A DNA stretch of 64,000 nt from Taxawa tesnikishii (nom. ined.). Taxonomy: Eukaryota; Ascomycota; Dothideomycetes; Dothideales. Made by a program: the position numbers and the translations under genes. Shown here piece by piece: positions 34,318-45,877 of the stretch (position 1 is its first letter; each line of letters opens with the position of its first letter). The notes under the pieces are model-generated. The model was not told the origin of the DNA and did not search any database. It worked only from the letters and a program-made list of their open reading frames with translations. Location of the stretch: positions 744,001 through 808,000 of the forward strand of contig JAPDRO010000003.1 in NCBI GenBank assembly GCA_030247885.1. The letters are read 5' to 3'.

Positions 34318-35507
34318 TTACCAGCCTCTCTCCTCTCCTTTCTCCAGGAACGAACAATCGCCGTTAACGACACAATCCCATCCGCCCTTGACGCCCCTCC
34401 CGTCCTTCCATCCCACGTCCGGGATGCGGTCCGGTTCCTGAGGATCCCACTTCACCTCCGCCTCGGAGTCGGATTGGGACTTCGCACCGGGGGCCCTTCG
34501 GACGAACTTCGACAAAGCGCAAGTGAAGCACTTGAAATCCTCCTCTCCGTGATCCTCAGGCATGCGACCGGTCAAAGCGCGTCCGATGCAGATCATGCTT
34601 GCCGCGTGTGTGCATATCAACAGCGCCCTCGGGCCCTTCGGATCCGCGTCGAGCGCTGAGATGACGTGGTGCAGACAGTACGCGATACGATCGTGTATCG
34701 CCGGCAGGCTCTCTCCGTTGACGCTGGGCCGGATCAGCAAGTCGTAATCCTGCCTCAGCGAATCCGGGAAGTGGGTCGAGAGCACGGCCAGGTCGGCGGG
34801 CGAAGGGTGGTCGAAACGCGCGAGCCCGTAGAATTCACCAAGCCCGTTCTCGACGTGCACTTGAAGTTTGTCTGAGCGTTGAGAGTTGAGGGTTTGAACG
34901 GTGGGCGCGAGCGTTTGCAGACAGCGGTAGAACGGTGAGGAATAAATGACGTCCACGGGCGGATCGACGGTAGCGAGGTGTTGGGCGAGTTGCTTGGATT
35001 GGTTCACGCCATGTGCGGCGAGTGCTGGATCTGAAGGGATCCCGGTTGGTGTGGGTAGGTTCGAGGTGTAGGTTCCTGTGGTTGGATCTACGACCCAGTT
35101 GGACCGGAACTGCGAACTGTAAGCATGGACGCGCAAGATGGCATCGAGCACAAGTCTGTGCTATGAGCATGAAGAGATAGAGATTAGAAGGTAAGGCAAG
35201 GTAACATGATTCAAGATGAGCGTTCCCTTCGGTGTCTAGCAGGACATAAAACACTTTTTCAGATCGCACACAAAGGACACTGTTGGTTCTGAGAGACTAG
35301 AGCATGTCTTCAATCGCTTCCTTGTCCAGTCGCCTCAGCGCTGCCATCTTCCATACCCCAGAAGCCAATGAGATCATAGAAAAAGGAAGATTTGACAGTT
35401 CTTTCAATGTTTGCGCGCCATGTTGAACGAAGCAGTACAGAATCAAGAGGGTCGTATGAAAGGCTACTTACTCCATGCCGGACGACGTAGATCACTTCGA
35501 GGACCAT
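34318..35507 (-). CDS. Histidine-phosphatase domain protein resembling TFIIIC subunit tau55 (Tfc7)
   Basis: Two exons, 35507-35472 (12 codons, MVLEVIYVVRHG) and 35109-34318, give 275 residues. The RHG catalytic motif ends exon 1 and continues as FRSNW in exon 2. Other landmarks are YSSPFYRCLQTLAPTVQ, NGLGEFYG, the second catalytic His in LICTHAAS and an end WDCVVNGDCSFLEKG. The order and wording match the N-terminal domain of yeast Tfc7 (IARHGYRSNW, ASPFYRCLETVQPIA, LLVTHAAS), which links the phosphatase fold to RNA polymerase III transcription. Whether this protein works in TFIIIC or as a free phosphatase is not shown by sequence. The intron, 362 bases, is several times longer than most others here. 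Confidence 0.82.
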
Positions 35508-35902
35508 GTTTGCGGGTTTTTGGTCGTAGAGAAGACCTGAGAGTGTTGTTACTGGAGTTTCCTTGATTGCGGCTTCTTTTCGGCTTTCGGGAGAAGTCGC
35601 TCGTCTCTCGTACAGGACACAGTCTTGAGCGGTCACAACGATATGAATTTTTGGTATTGGAGATCGAGAAAGCACGGGAACATAGCGAGATATGTTCGAA
35701 GACCAGGACGTCTTCATTTACCGTGTTTGTATGCAGAACACGAAGGGCAATCGACAAATAATGTCTCGTGTGGCTCACGTTTACAGATACAGTTGACAAA
35801 CACAGTGATCGTGAAGCTTTGTCGTTCCTCATGCAGATAACCTTTTAGAAACTATAGAGGTATCTCAAAGGACATGCACGCCAAACTTTTCCGGTCCGTT
35901 GT
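35508..35902. other. Intergenic region between RPS22 and the tau55-like gene
   Basis: This 395-base spacer lies between tandem minus-strand genes. It holds the RPS22 3' end and the tau55-like promoter. No other feature is visible. Confidence 0.55.
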
Positions 35903-36580
35903 CTAGTAGAAGAAGCCAAGGAGCTTGCCAGCAACGTGCTTGCGACGAGCCTCCTCGTGGTCCATGATACCAGCGGAGGTGGTCAGGACGACGTAGCCGA
36001 ACTGACGGGAGGGCAGGAGCTGGACGGCCCACTGCTCGATGTCGGGGAGCTGAACGGGGTAGCGGGGGTTGATGACACCGCACTTGTTGAGGCTGGAAAC
36101 AATGTTAGCAATGAAGGGACACACTGCTTCAAAGTGATGTCCACATACCGGCCGTTGAGCTGGATGACGATCTTGCCAGAGCGGTGGTCATCGACCTCCT
36201 CGAACTCGCCAATGTAGCCTGAACGTCGTATGTCAGTGAATGTTGCGAGAAAATAAACGTTGAACATCAAGAAGGATCCGTGAACGTGTAAGTTCCTCGC
36301 CAAAAAATAAATCGATATTCCGAGCACTTAAAGGGCAAAGGTCTTGGAGGAGAAAAGGAAACCATTGCCTAGTTATCAACCCGGGTCACGCATGTGCTTT
36401 GTATGCAATCCTCCTCTTGCTGCGTTCGAAAAAGTTTCTTCACGTACCGTGACGCTGCATGACTTGCAGGAACTTGACAATGACCTTGGAGCTAGGTCTG
36501 ATCAGGACCTGGCGCTTACCGGCCTTCTCGGCGTTGTTGATGGCGTTGAGCGCATCGTTGAGGACGGAAGTTCTGACCAT
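35903..36580 (-). CDS. RPS22: 40S ribosomal protein S22 (uS8)
   Basis: This is a small-subunit protein, 130 residues, exactly the family length. Exons are 36580-36448, 36218-36149 and 36092-35903. Landmarks are [91 protein letters not shown] and GGK-like end AGKLLGFFY. Donors are GTACGT and GTATGT; all junctions keep the frame. It is divergent from TCTP across 525 bases. Confidence 0.97.
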
Positions 36581-37105
36581 TTTGACGGTTGATTGAGATT
36601 CTCAAACGGCGAGTTCGTGCGGTATGAGGTATCTGCTTACGCGAAAACCATGTTAGCCTTCAGAAGCCATGAGCGCAAAGAGTGCCCTTCGGTGCAGAGA
36701 CCGAGAGGGTTCTTCAGCTCGTCCGCCGCAAGAGGTGAAGCAGTGTCATCTGCATTGATTGCACAATGATTGCTCCTCCTCGGCTACCTGAAGGGCACTT
36801 CTTTGCTACTTGCTGTATGCCACATACCTCTCGAGTTGGCGATGGGGAATGGTCGGGTATTGAGCGGGATGGAGCAGAGAAAGGAACTTTTCTACGAGTT
36901 CGCTTGATGTGCGGTGAAATTCGCTTGCGCGCCAAGCGCTACAAGCACTAGCTCCACGCTAGCAAAGTTCTGGTCTGTCCCGCAGGGAAGAGGTGGGGGC
37001 TCGACAACTCGAACAATAAAATACCTGACTGCCCGCCATTTCACCCCTCATACCGCCCAAACCCCATCCAAAAACCAAACCTCTGTTCTTGACAACACCG
37101 CCACC
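36581..37105. promoter_or_regulatory. Shared divergent promoter region of RPS22 and TCTP
   Basis: Both flanking genes are highly expressed growth genes, so this 525-base spacer probably holds co-regulated promoters. A CAAAC/CCAAACCTC-rich stretch lies in the TCTP leader (37060-37105). No gene is seen inside it. Confidence 0.55.
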
Positions 37106-37882
37106 ATGATTATCTACAAGGTACGACTCGGTCTTGCTTTGCGCTTGTAGATGGCGCTCCGCGATCCGCTCAACACTCCATACCCCCATTGAGCCGCTTT
37201 CGCTGAGACGAGGATTGCAGGATCTGATCACCGGAGACGAGCTCATCTCCGACTCCTACGATCTCAAAGAGGTTGACGGTGCCGTCTACGAGGCCGATTG
37301 TAGGAAGATCACCATTGGCGCTGAGAACATTGGTATGGACACCTGTTGAGGTTGGAGACGTTGCCGCATATGCTTACATGGCGGGTACAGACATTGGTGC
37401 CAACCCATCCGCTGAGGAGGCCGACGAGGGTGTCGACGAGTCCTCTCAGACGGTAATCGATGTCGTCCACTCTTTCCGTCTGAACGAGACCTCTTTCGAC
37501 AAGAAGTCCTACCTCAGTCACCTCAAGAGTACGTCCATTCCACAGGCAGGAATACAGGGTGAAGAGAATCTGACAATGAACCAGCCTACATGAAGAAGGT
37601 CAAGGACGCCATGAAGGAGAAGGGCGCCAGCGAGGACGATATCAAGGACTTCGAGAAGGGTGCCTCCGCCTACGCCAAGAAGATCGTTGGCAACTTCAAG
37701 GACTACGAGTTCCTGATCGGCGAGTCCATGGACCCCGATGGAATGTAAGTTGAGCATCATCAGCCTATGTCGTAACTCGAGGTTAATAAGGAATCAGGGT
37801 CGTCCTCCTCAACTACCGTGAGGATGGTATCACACCATACGTTACCATCTGGAAGCACGGTGTCAGCGAGATGAAGGTCTAA
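37106..37882 (+). CDS. TMA19: Translationally controlled tumour protein homologue (TCTP)
   Basis: This is a conserved ribosome-associated, microtubule- and stress-linked protein. Five exons (37106-37120, 37221-37332, 37391-37528, 37585-37744, 37798-37882) join to 169 residues, the family length. The first exon is only MIIYK. Landmarks are [80 protein letters not shown] and [16 protein letters not shown]. The TCTP1 signature region (IGANPSAE) is present. Intact, with C-ending codon bias like the ribosomal protein genes. Confidence 0.96.
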
Positions 37883-37913
37883 GAATTTTGCAGCAGTAAC
37901 TTAGATCGGCGTC

Positions 37914-38246
37914 TCACGGGTTCTTCTCTGCATTTAGTTCTCTCTGCATGTCTTCACGATATCCACGAGCCAATAAAGCATGCTCACGAAGACTGTCCAA
38001 TCCCACGTTCTTCAACACTCTGTCCGAGCCGCCCGCCACCGTGACTCTCAGAACCGTATCAAAGCTGCTCGATTGACTGTAGGAGATGCTTCCGTCCCGG
38101 ACAATATGTGGTGGCATCGGAGCGTACAGCCTGTCGTTATCTGGGAAGCCGTGACCTCTGTTTTTCAGACTGCTTGCGACTCGAGAGACAATTTGTTCTT
38201 TCTTGGCAATGGCTTCGAGCAGGCGGATCTGTTCTCGCTTTGGCAT
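37914..38246 (-). CDS. Small protein of unknown function
   Basis: A 110-residue frame starts at an ATG at 38246 (MPKREQIRLLEAIAKKEQ) and stops at 37914. It looks coding: a basic helical N-terminus (IRLLEAIAKKEQIVSRVASS), no low complexity, and no competing frame on the other strand. Its stop is 31 bases from the TCTP stop, so the two 3' ends would overlap, and its start is 308 bases from the divergent RdRP gene. I recognise no family. It could be a chance frame; the spacing that fits two 3' ends and a divergent promoter is the main support. Confidence 0.5.
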   Translation of the reverse strand: MPKREQIRLLEAIAKKEQIVSRVASSLKNRGHGFPDNDRLYAPMPPHIVRDGSISYSQSSSFDTVLRVTVAGGSDRVLKNVGLDSLREHALLARGYREDMQRELNAEKNP

Positions 38247-38554
38247 CGCTCATGACTTGTTCTGTTATCCGTCATCAATACGAAGACGCAAAATTGTTCT
38301 CTGATTTGTCACGTGAGTTCGCGCGTTCGCTTAACGCGGCTCGGGCGGGGAACGGTCCCTCAAACGAGCGGAAGCCGTTTCTGTTTTGTCTCAGACAAGA
38401 TCAGGTACCATGACATTCATATACTCAATGCGCAGCACATAGGCCCTGTCGTGAACGTATTGAATACTGTACCATCGTTTGCTTTCTTATCGAAAAGCTT
38501 ACGGTCGCGACATTGGTCCTCCATGCTTTTTGACTGCACTAACTGACAAGGCCG
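38247..38554. other. Upstream region of the RdRP gene
   Basis: A 308-base spacer, probably the RdRP promoter and leader. No repeat or RNA gene is seen. Confidence 0.5.
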
Positions 38555-41500
38555 ATGAACAACGCTATGAATGCGACCCGTGACGCAGCTGGACTGCCTA
38601 CCACACCTACGAGCAGAGCCAACTCTGATATCAACAGTATCACAGAATCACTTCGGACTGAATTTAACCTGCCCGTAAAGCCTAGAGATGCGACATGGTC
38701 GCCCACGCGAAACGAACGGTCCGAGGCAGATCAATGTCAAAGTAACATCAACTTCCTTTACTTCAAGAACAGCATTGAACTCAGCAGAGTCCTGCAAGAC
38801 TTCCGAAAAGATGCTCGCCGGCAGAAGCTCGATGGAAAGCCAGCGATCAAGCTGCTTCTCGACTGCCTTAAAGACCCAGTATATCTTGCCAAGAACGCGC
38901 CATCGAACAAGATCGATGAGAAGTTTCGTGCAGTGAAGAACATCCCTCGTGCTGTTCCCAAATACCCAAGCATCGACGGTGCTACGGACCATGGTCCTGT
39001 TTCCTTCGATCCTATTCCTGCTCCCAAGCTGCTGCGAAAGAAATCCCCGAAAGCAGCTACTTCTTCTACGTCTGAGAAGACCGAAGCATTCCCTCCGGTC
39101 GTACAACAGCCCAAGCAAACCTCAATAGACGGCTTTGCAAAGCCTCGGCTGCCCAACAAGGCAAAACGGAAATCGGACGAATCGCTACCGTCTTCCTCGA
39201 AACAGCCTTGCCGCGGGAGAGCATCACGTTCCACCTCGAGCAGCTCAAGCAGCCTTCGCCACAGGAGTGTGTCTTCGGATAGGTACCACAAAACATCCTC
39301 CTCATCTTTTGGTCGCTCAACTCTGCGCAATCCGAAGCTGCGACACCTCTTACGTCTTTCGCATCTTCAACCGAGGGAAACGTATGTGGTACTGGGCTAG
39401 TACAGCCTGCAACCCGGCCAGACACTCCGCAAAGTTCTTGGGAGTACGACAAGGGATGGTCCGTTTCTCAAGACAGGTTATTGATCGATAGCTTCGAAGG
39501 CGCGCTCCAGAGACACGATCCAAAAATGGCATCATCTCACTCTTCTTCAGAGCTTCGGAACCTGAGTCAGGCTACGGTGTCTGATGAGTCCATATATGAA
39601 GAAAGCTTCAGACGACACGTCGACTCAGACGAAGAAGCCGCGGCGAGCGAGCAGATACAGAAAGAACTGACAGAGAGCTTCTTGAAGTCGTCGATCACTC
39701 CAACAGAGCGGATTGGTTTGAATGGCACGGTATTGGCAGATGTTGGGTCGAATGCGAAGTCTCGTGTCCATCATTTGATTCGTGATCTGCCGCAGCAGCC
39801 ACTTTGTCCTGAGGTGTTCCCGCCCCGCTTGCTCCAGCTCCCTGCCGCTCTACGATGGGAATGTCTTCGGGCTGCACGAGCGTATGAAATCAGTCTTCAA
39901 TCTCTTTCCGATGCTAGCATCAGGACCCCGGAAGACTTGTACCAACACCTGACATCCTGCGATCCCGGCCGCGTCTTCGGTCGCACTTCTTGGAAGACAT
40001 GGGAACAATGTCAGGTCTTGAAAGACGACGTGAACTTCATCTTCAAGGGCAGTCTATCCTTCAATGATGCTAAGGGCCAAGCCTTGTTCAACGTGAAGCT
40101 CAATCCTTTGAAACTGGACAAGCTATCCCGCGTTCAGAGAAAGTTCGGAGCGAAGCGCTTCCTCTTCCTCGACATTCCGTCTCTCACGAAGACGAACGTT
40201 CCCAAGCCTTTTGATGGACACAAAACAGACCTTGGCCAGAAGTTCCTAGAATGGCTGCTCGTAGAGAAGACCTTCCTTGGCTGGAGGTGGAACATATCCA
40301 CTGTGCAGCCAATCAAGCAGAAGTCATCGGCATCGAAGAAATCCGTCTTTGAGAGACGTGCCATCTTCTTTGCTACCGAAGGCGAAGGTCTCAAGTCCAT
40401 CAGCATGCAAGCATTGTACGACTGGGTTATTCCTTTAGCCGAGAACAGCTATCAGTCACACTGCAAAGCCTTTACAAGGCTGGACTTGATGTTATCACAA
40501 ACAATCCCGACCGTTGTCCTGGAGCCGAGCCAAGTTGAATTTGTCGATGACATCCTGGCTGATGGAAGTGAAGGTTCTGCAGAATACCTTGCGTTCAACG
40601 ATACTCGCCTACGGTGGAAATTGAGTTTCGATCGCAACAAGCCAGCAATTATGACTGATGGATGCGGCTTGATGTCTCCAGGAATGGCAAAGAAAATATG
40701 CAAGGAGCTGGGGATAGTTGGTAATCGCCCTGTATCCTTCCAAGGACGTATCAACGGGTGTAAGGGCATGTGGACTATTTCAGCTCCGTATGACAGCACG
40801 GATCCGAAAGCCCAGGAAATCCGAATCGAAATCAGAGATAGCCAAAAGAAGGTCATACCGCGCCCTGCCGATCTGGATCCGGCAACCTGCGAAGCGGGCC
40901 GTTGGACGTTCGAGCTCCTCAGGCACAGTGCTCCATGCAGACCAGCCGCCTTGCACATCGATTTTATGCCAATTCTGGAAGATCGTGGCATCGCTCGCGA
41001 GACCATTCGTCAGGTGATCAAGACCCAGCTGGACCTAGATTTCGAGGAGTTTATGAGTGCGATTGATGATCCCTTGAAGCTCAGGCGGTGGTTGCATGCT
41101 CGCAATGCCCTATTTGAAAAGGGTAACCGAGAGGGTGGTATCGAATGGCTTGCCGGGCTGCCTGCTGAACGCCTAGAAAAGGCGATTTTACTGTTAGAAA
41201 GCGGTTTCAGCGCGCGGGGTTATCTTTCGTTGCAGGTCAAGTGCAGCAGATTGCTCAAATGTGGCTCAATAGTATGAGGGAGAAGTTGAAGATTCGACTG
41301 GGCAAATCCATATTTGCTTACGGTATTGCGGACCACACTGGTTGCCTACAAGAGGGCGAAATTCACTTTGCTTTCTCGGAGAGCTTTCACGATAAACATA
41401 CTGGCGACCCTTGCACTCATTTGAAAGGGGAGGTTCTGGTGGCCAGACATCCTGCGCTCAGGAGATCTGACATGCAGAAGGTGCGTGCGGTATACAAAGA

Positions 41501-42737
41501 AGAACTCAGCCACCTGACCGATATTGTGGTTTTCTCCTCAAAGGGCAGCCAACCCGAAGCCGCCAAGCTGCAAGGCGGCGACTATGACGGAGACACTTTC
41601 TGGCTGTGTTGGGAACCCAAGCTTACACGGCAATTCTGGAATGCACCAGCGCCCTTTGAACCTGCAAACGTTGCCAAGTTTGGCATACGGGTCGATAAGA
41701 GAAAGGTCAAGGATCTCCCCGGAGCGACCACAGATGAGAGAATCCATACATGGGTCTCAGAGAACCTCAAGTTCAGGCTTCAGGATGATCTCCTTGGACG
41801 TATCACGAAAGAGCACGAAAGGGTGGCGTACCATGACAGGAGCCTTCACTCAAGAAATGTCAACGATCTTGCAGACTTGCATGATCTGGTCATTGATTCC
41901 GCCAAGAACGGATACTCGTTCAGCGACGCAGACTTCAGAGAGTTTCGGACCAAGCTCGGACTGAAGGGTGAATTGACCAGACCGGAGTACGAGAAATTCT
42001 TTGGAGCAACGAGCGAAGGCAACGAGGGTGTTCTTCCAAGGCCTCCTGTTGCCAAAGACGGCACCAAACACATCACCGACGAGATGCTCTTCGATGTGGT
42101 GAATCCACGGATCAGCAAAGTGGAAGACAAGCTGACAGCAATTGTCAAAACAACCCCGACCGCTGATGCCGACTTGGATTTCGAATACCACCGGCTTACA
42201 CAGAAGCACACTTCCAGAAGCGGCGAGGTGGTGACCAGGATCCTCTCCCAGCTCAAAATCGACTTGCAGAAGCCCTACCAGCACTACTACCGCCACTTTA
42301 ACCCCGGCGCCAAGAGCAGCCTTGGAGACCGCTACGTCCCCATCGTCGAGGAATGCTACAGAATGTATACCGACATTCAACTCTGTGAGACCGATAATTC
42401 AACGGTGGATGACTGGCTTGAGCCACGACTCTCGCATGAACCGACGACGTGGGCACTTTTGAAGGCGTTGACACTGTATGCCCATCACGGTGACCGACAT
42501 GCGAAGTTTGTCTTCTTGATGGCGGGGAGGGAGCTGTGCTGGGTAAAAGCGCACTCCAGGCCGGACTCCAGACTGGTAGTGACGCCGCTGTATGCGGCAT
42601 ACAAGCCGAGGAGGGAGAGAGAGAAAGTGCAGATGCGGAAGGAGAACATGAGCGGCGGGAGCGAAGAGGAAGAGGAAAAGGAAGGGGAAGGGGAAGAGGA
42701 AGAGGACGACGAGGATTTCCATGATGAAATCAGATAA
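38555..42737 (+). CDS. Cellular RNA-dependent RNA polymerase of the RNA silencing pathway
   Basis: This is a eukaryotic RNAi-type polymerase that makes double-stranded RNA from aberrant transcripts (QDE-1/SAD-1/RRP family). It has about 1,394 residues from the ATG at 38555 (MNNAMNATRDAAGLP). Residues 1-300 are divergent and Ser/Lys-rich. The conserved core begins near residue 310. It includes FLFLDIPSLTKT, AIFFATEGEGLKSISMQALY, DGCGLMSPGMAKKICKELGI, VSFQGRINGCKGMW, KIRLGKSIFAYGIADHTGCL, GEVLVARHPALRRSDMQKV and the catalytic loop GGDYDGDTFWLCW with the three metal-binding Asp near residue 1,008. The tail is very acidic (EEEEEKEGEGEEEEDDED). Two one-base losses, at a TTTT run (39307-39310) and near 41235, split the frame; no intron fits either. 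It is not viral: the core is the cellular double-psi-barrel type. Confidence 0.93.
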
Positions 42738-43212
42738 TTGAACAAGCGAGGTTCTTGCTGGATGGAAGAACATAGGGAAGCCTCTGCGATTACCACGCTT
42801 GGATTTGCCAACAACGGAAGTTGACTTGGCCGGTGGGTTGGATTGGATTGGCCCGTCATGGATACCGACGAATGTGTGCGGATTCGCTTGGATGACTTGG
42901 AAACAGCCCAGTGGGCGGTGAAAAGATGACTTACGACCTTTCACGACTTTCCGTTTCGATTACGCGGAGGCATACTTACGGGGGCATATGATCTGAGGGG
43001 TGTCCCTGTCCACCGAGGTGGGTTGCGCTTTGCTCATCGCGCATTGTAATAAAGCAGTATAATCAATCTATCATGAACATGAACCCATCTGTGCGTCACA
43101 CCACATTCAGGCCCCCTGTAACGCGCCCACGCTGCACCCGCAGCAACTCCATCTGTTTCATTGCGGCAATTCCACCGTGCTAAGAGGCGAGAGAGACCCC
43201 TCGTAGATGCCA
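42738..43212. other. Convergent 3' intergenic region
   Basis: This spacer lies between the ends of the RdRP and bZIP genes. An AATAAA-like element (AATAAAG) occurs at 43048-43054. No gene is seen. Confidence 0.5.
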
Positions 43213-45233
43213 TTATGCGATGACATTATCGAAGGTCGAAACGATGGACGCCTGCAGGGCTTTGTCGACATCCTTGCGTCTGAACCCGGGTGTGGCGCCT
43301 AAGCACACCGCCGCGATTGCCAGGACTGCGCGAACACCGTTGTCAATAAGTCATTCCCCTTCGGACAAGGGTTTATGCAACGCACCTTTGATCAACTTGG
43401 TCACATCAATAGTCACCATGGCCTTCTGCTGGGTTCCGTACTGTGCCGGCAAGAACGACAACCAGCCGCAATCTTCTACGCTCGGGACGGTGGTAGTGAA
43501 CTCGTTTGTCCGTCGTAGTCGTGGCGCAGAGCTCACTGCGTCAGTTTGTGAGTCCAGGGTGCTGGAGGCCGTGATCTCGTTCTTGGGGAGGTCAGAGCTG
43601 CTGAAGAGGTCGCGAATGGAGCTTTGCGTGATATTGCTGCCAGATGGGAGAAAATTCATGAAACTGCCTGTCATGGTGTTCGAGTATCCCACGTCACTAA
43701 ACTGAAACCAGTCCGGGTTTTCGAAGTTCTGTACACCGGTACCGAGGAAGGCGTCCAGGAAGTCGGTGTCCTGCACATCTTGTTGCGCGGGTTTGTCGTT
43801 GTTGTCGATGAGCACTGGCGCGTCCAGCATCGTTAGAAGCGGCGTCTGCGGCATGCTCAAACTCGGCAAGCTGGGCTGCGAGCCAGCGTTGCCTTCATCG
43901 CCGGACGACAACGACTCGGACGACGAATTTGACGGCAGCTCAGTGATGGGCAATTCGATCTCAGCAAACGAGGACTGCGCTTCAATACAAATGCCCTTTT
44001 CTGCCAAATATCCCTCGACATCCTGTGGATCGAACCACTCCCTGAGAGGCCCGGTTCGCCAGCCAGCAGCTGATCCGGTGTCTCTGCCCACTCCTTGCCG
44101 CTCCAGACCGTCTGCTGTGGGCCAACGCTCCTCACCGACCACGTCTCCAGCCTTGGCTGTGGCGATCCATCAGGGGCACGGCGAGGATAGTGAGTACCTG
44201 CGCCACCAAGGTGGAGAAAGGGAACGCCGGTCCAGTCGAGCGATTCCTTTGTGCCTTTCATGAGCTGAGCGCGTAGCCTGGCAAGCAGCCCGTCGCGGCT
44301 GCCGCCTTCGATGGCTAAGCAAAGTTTGAAAACGCGATCATAGCTTTGTGGTCGCCGCGAGGGGTCGCAGACGAGCTGATAGCCCATTTCGAGGCAGGCT
44401 CTATGCAGACGGCGTGCGAAGGTCGTTTCTTGGAAGCTGTAGGTGAAGGGTGAAGCGATGGTAGCTAGCCGAGAAAGTGGTCGTGAGGGTTGTTCGAGCG
44501 GGGTGTTAGAGGGCTGAGTGGAGAGCTGCATGGAGCTCTCGTCTTGGCTGTCTTCAAGGAAGGAGTATCCCCAGACGTGATCTTGAGGGAACACAAGGTC
44601 TTGTCTGGGCGCAGAGAGCGCTTTGCTCGAATCTGTGGAAGGCGCACGGGCTATCGGAGGCGCAACAGGAAATGTCACGGCGCTCAATCGCTTGGTCACA
44701 TCGTCTTTGGCTTCCTCCACGACTGTGGGCTCGTACGGGTTGCGTGCCGTCTTCACCAACTCCGCATACTGTGCTGCTGTCTCTTGCAGGTCATTGATCA
44801 GCTCGCGGGATATGTCTTTGCTGGCCAAACGTCGATTTGAGAAGTCCTTGAAGGCCTTGTTCATGAGTTCAACAGTGCCTTGCAGCTCCGAAACACGTTT
44901 GCGAAATTCTTCGAGTGTAGTCTCCTTCCTTTGGCGGTAGGCACGTTGTGCCATGCGTATTTGAGTGCGTCGACGCTATTGTAAACCTGATGTTTAGCTC
45001 GATCTTTGAAGGAAGAAGCAGGCGGGATATGATGCTGTGCATGGGATGTTCTCATATTAGGGCGGTTCCCCTTTCATGAGATTACGAGATGGAAAACCTA
45101 CATCGGCTGCAGATTCATCCCGCGGATCCACGCGAGGACGGCCTCTCTTCTTGCTGTCATCGCTGTCTCCATCGCCGCTCGAGTTACTGGGCCGTTTGCG
45201 TTTGGGCCGTCTGTGACTCTGAGATGGAGTCAT
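43213..45233 (-). CDS. bZIP transcription factor (AP-1-like basic region)
   Basis: Exons 45233-45102, 44975-43386 and 43325-43213 give about 611 residues. Residues 40-95 carry the fungal AP-1-type basic region (RRRTQIRMAQRAYRQRKE) and a leucine-zipper-like helix (LEEFRKRVSELQGTVELMNK). The first intron falls within the basic region after DESAAD, as in related fungal genes. The middle has ATIASPFTYSFQETTFARRL and HRACLEMGYQLVCDPSRRPQ, and the C-terminus CLGATPGFRRKDVDKAL. These match, from memory, a Pezizomycotina bZIP subfamily. No Cys-rich redox domain like Yap1 is visible. A one-base loss near 44050 (GGG/CC run) divides the long exon between LLAGEPG and PLREWFDPQDVEGYLAEKG. Target genes are unknown. 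Confidence 0.85.
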
Positions 45234-45877
45234 TGCAATGGAAGTGGTTCCGTACAAAAGTGGTCAAAAGGGCGAGCACAGCAAGGTCAATTGTAGAAAG
45301 TAGTGAACGATATCGAAACAGTAAAGGAAATGGACGGCAGACTTGGGTGTGGTGGGGGATGTAATCACGTATATGGCATGCTCACAACGAGGGTGCGTGG
45401 CTTGCTGTAGCCTTACGACCGTATCAAGAGCCTCGGTGCGAACTGGCGTCTTACAATAGAGTGAGATCGCTTCTTCATGATGTGTGCAAACTGACAGGCT
45501 GCAGGTAGCCGGTTGGAGTTGTCTTGTATGGGTGTTTGCATGACTGCTTATCCAGGGAAACATGTTCACTAATCACGACTCAGCCATGCCGACAGCGCCC
45601 GTTGCCGTTGCCGGCCGAGGCTTACTCAGCCTTTTGCGTGATACAAGCCTCATCGCGTGCTCACATGCTCAGGCATGATTCCGATGCGATCAAAGCATGA
45701 CAGGTACATACCGGGGTTAGCTGGATGTGTCATCACAGAATATGAGCCTATTACTTTAGAAACGATGCATGTACCCTTAGTCTGCCAGGAGAAGGAATGA
45801 GAGCGCATACCGGCATGGAATCAACCAGGCGGCTATATGGAGCGCGACTCTACATATATGCATCATCAGTCATGAAT
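45234..45877. other. Intergenic region between the reductase and bZIP genes
   Basis: A 0.64 kb spacer, tandem on the minus strand, with the bZIP promoter. No other feature is recognised. Confidence 0.5.

Noticed and set aside
38555-42737. RNA-dependent RNA polymerase as a viral insertion
   Set aside because: The core has the eukaryotic silencing-type motif GGDYDGD and its family-specific flanks, not the viral palm motifs. It is a normal host gene.
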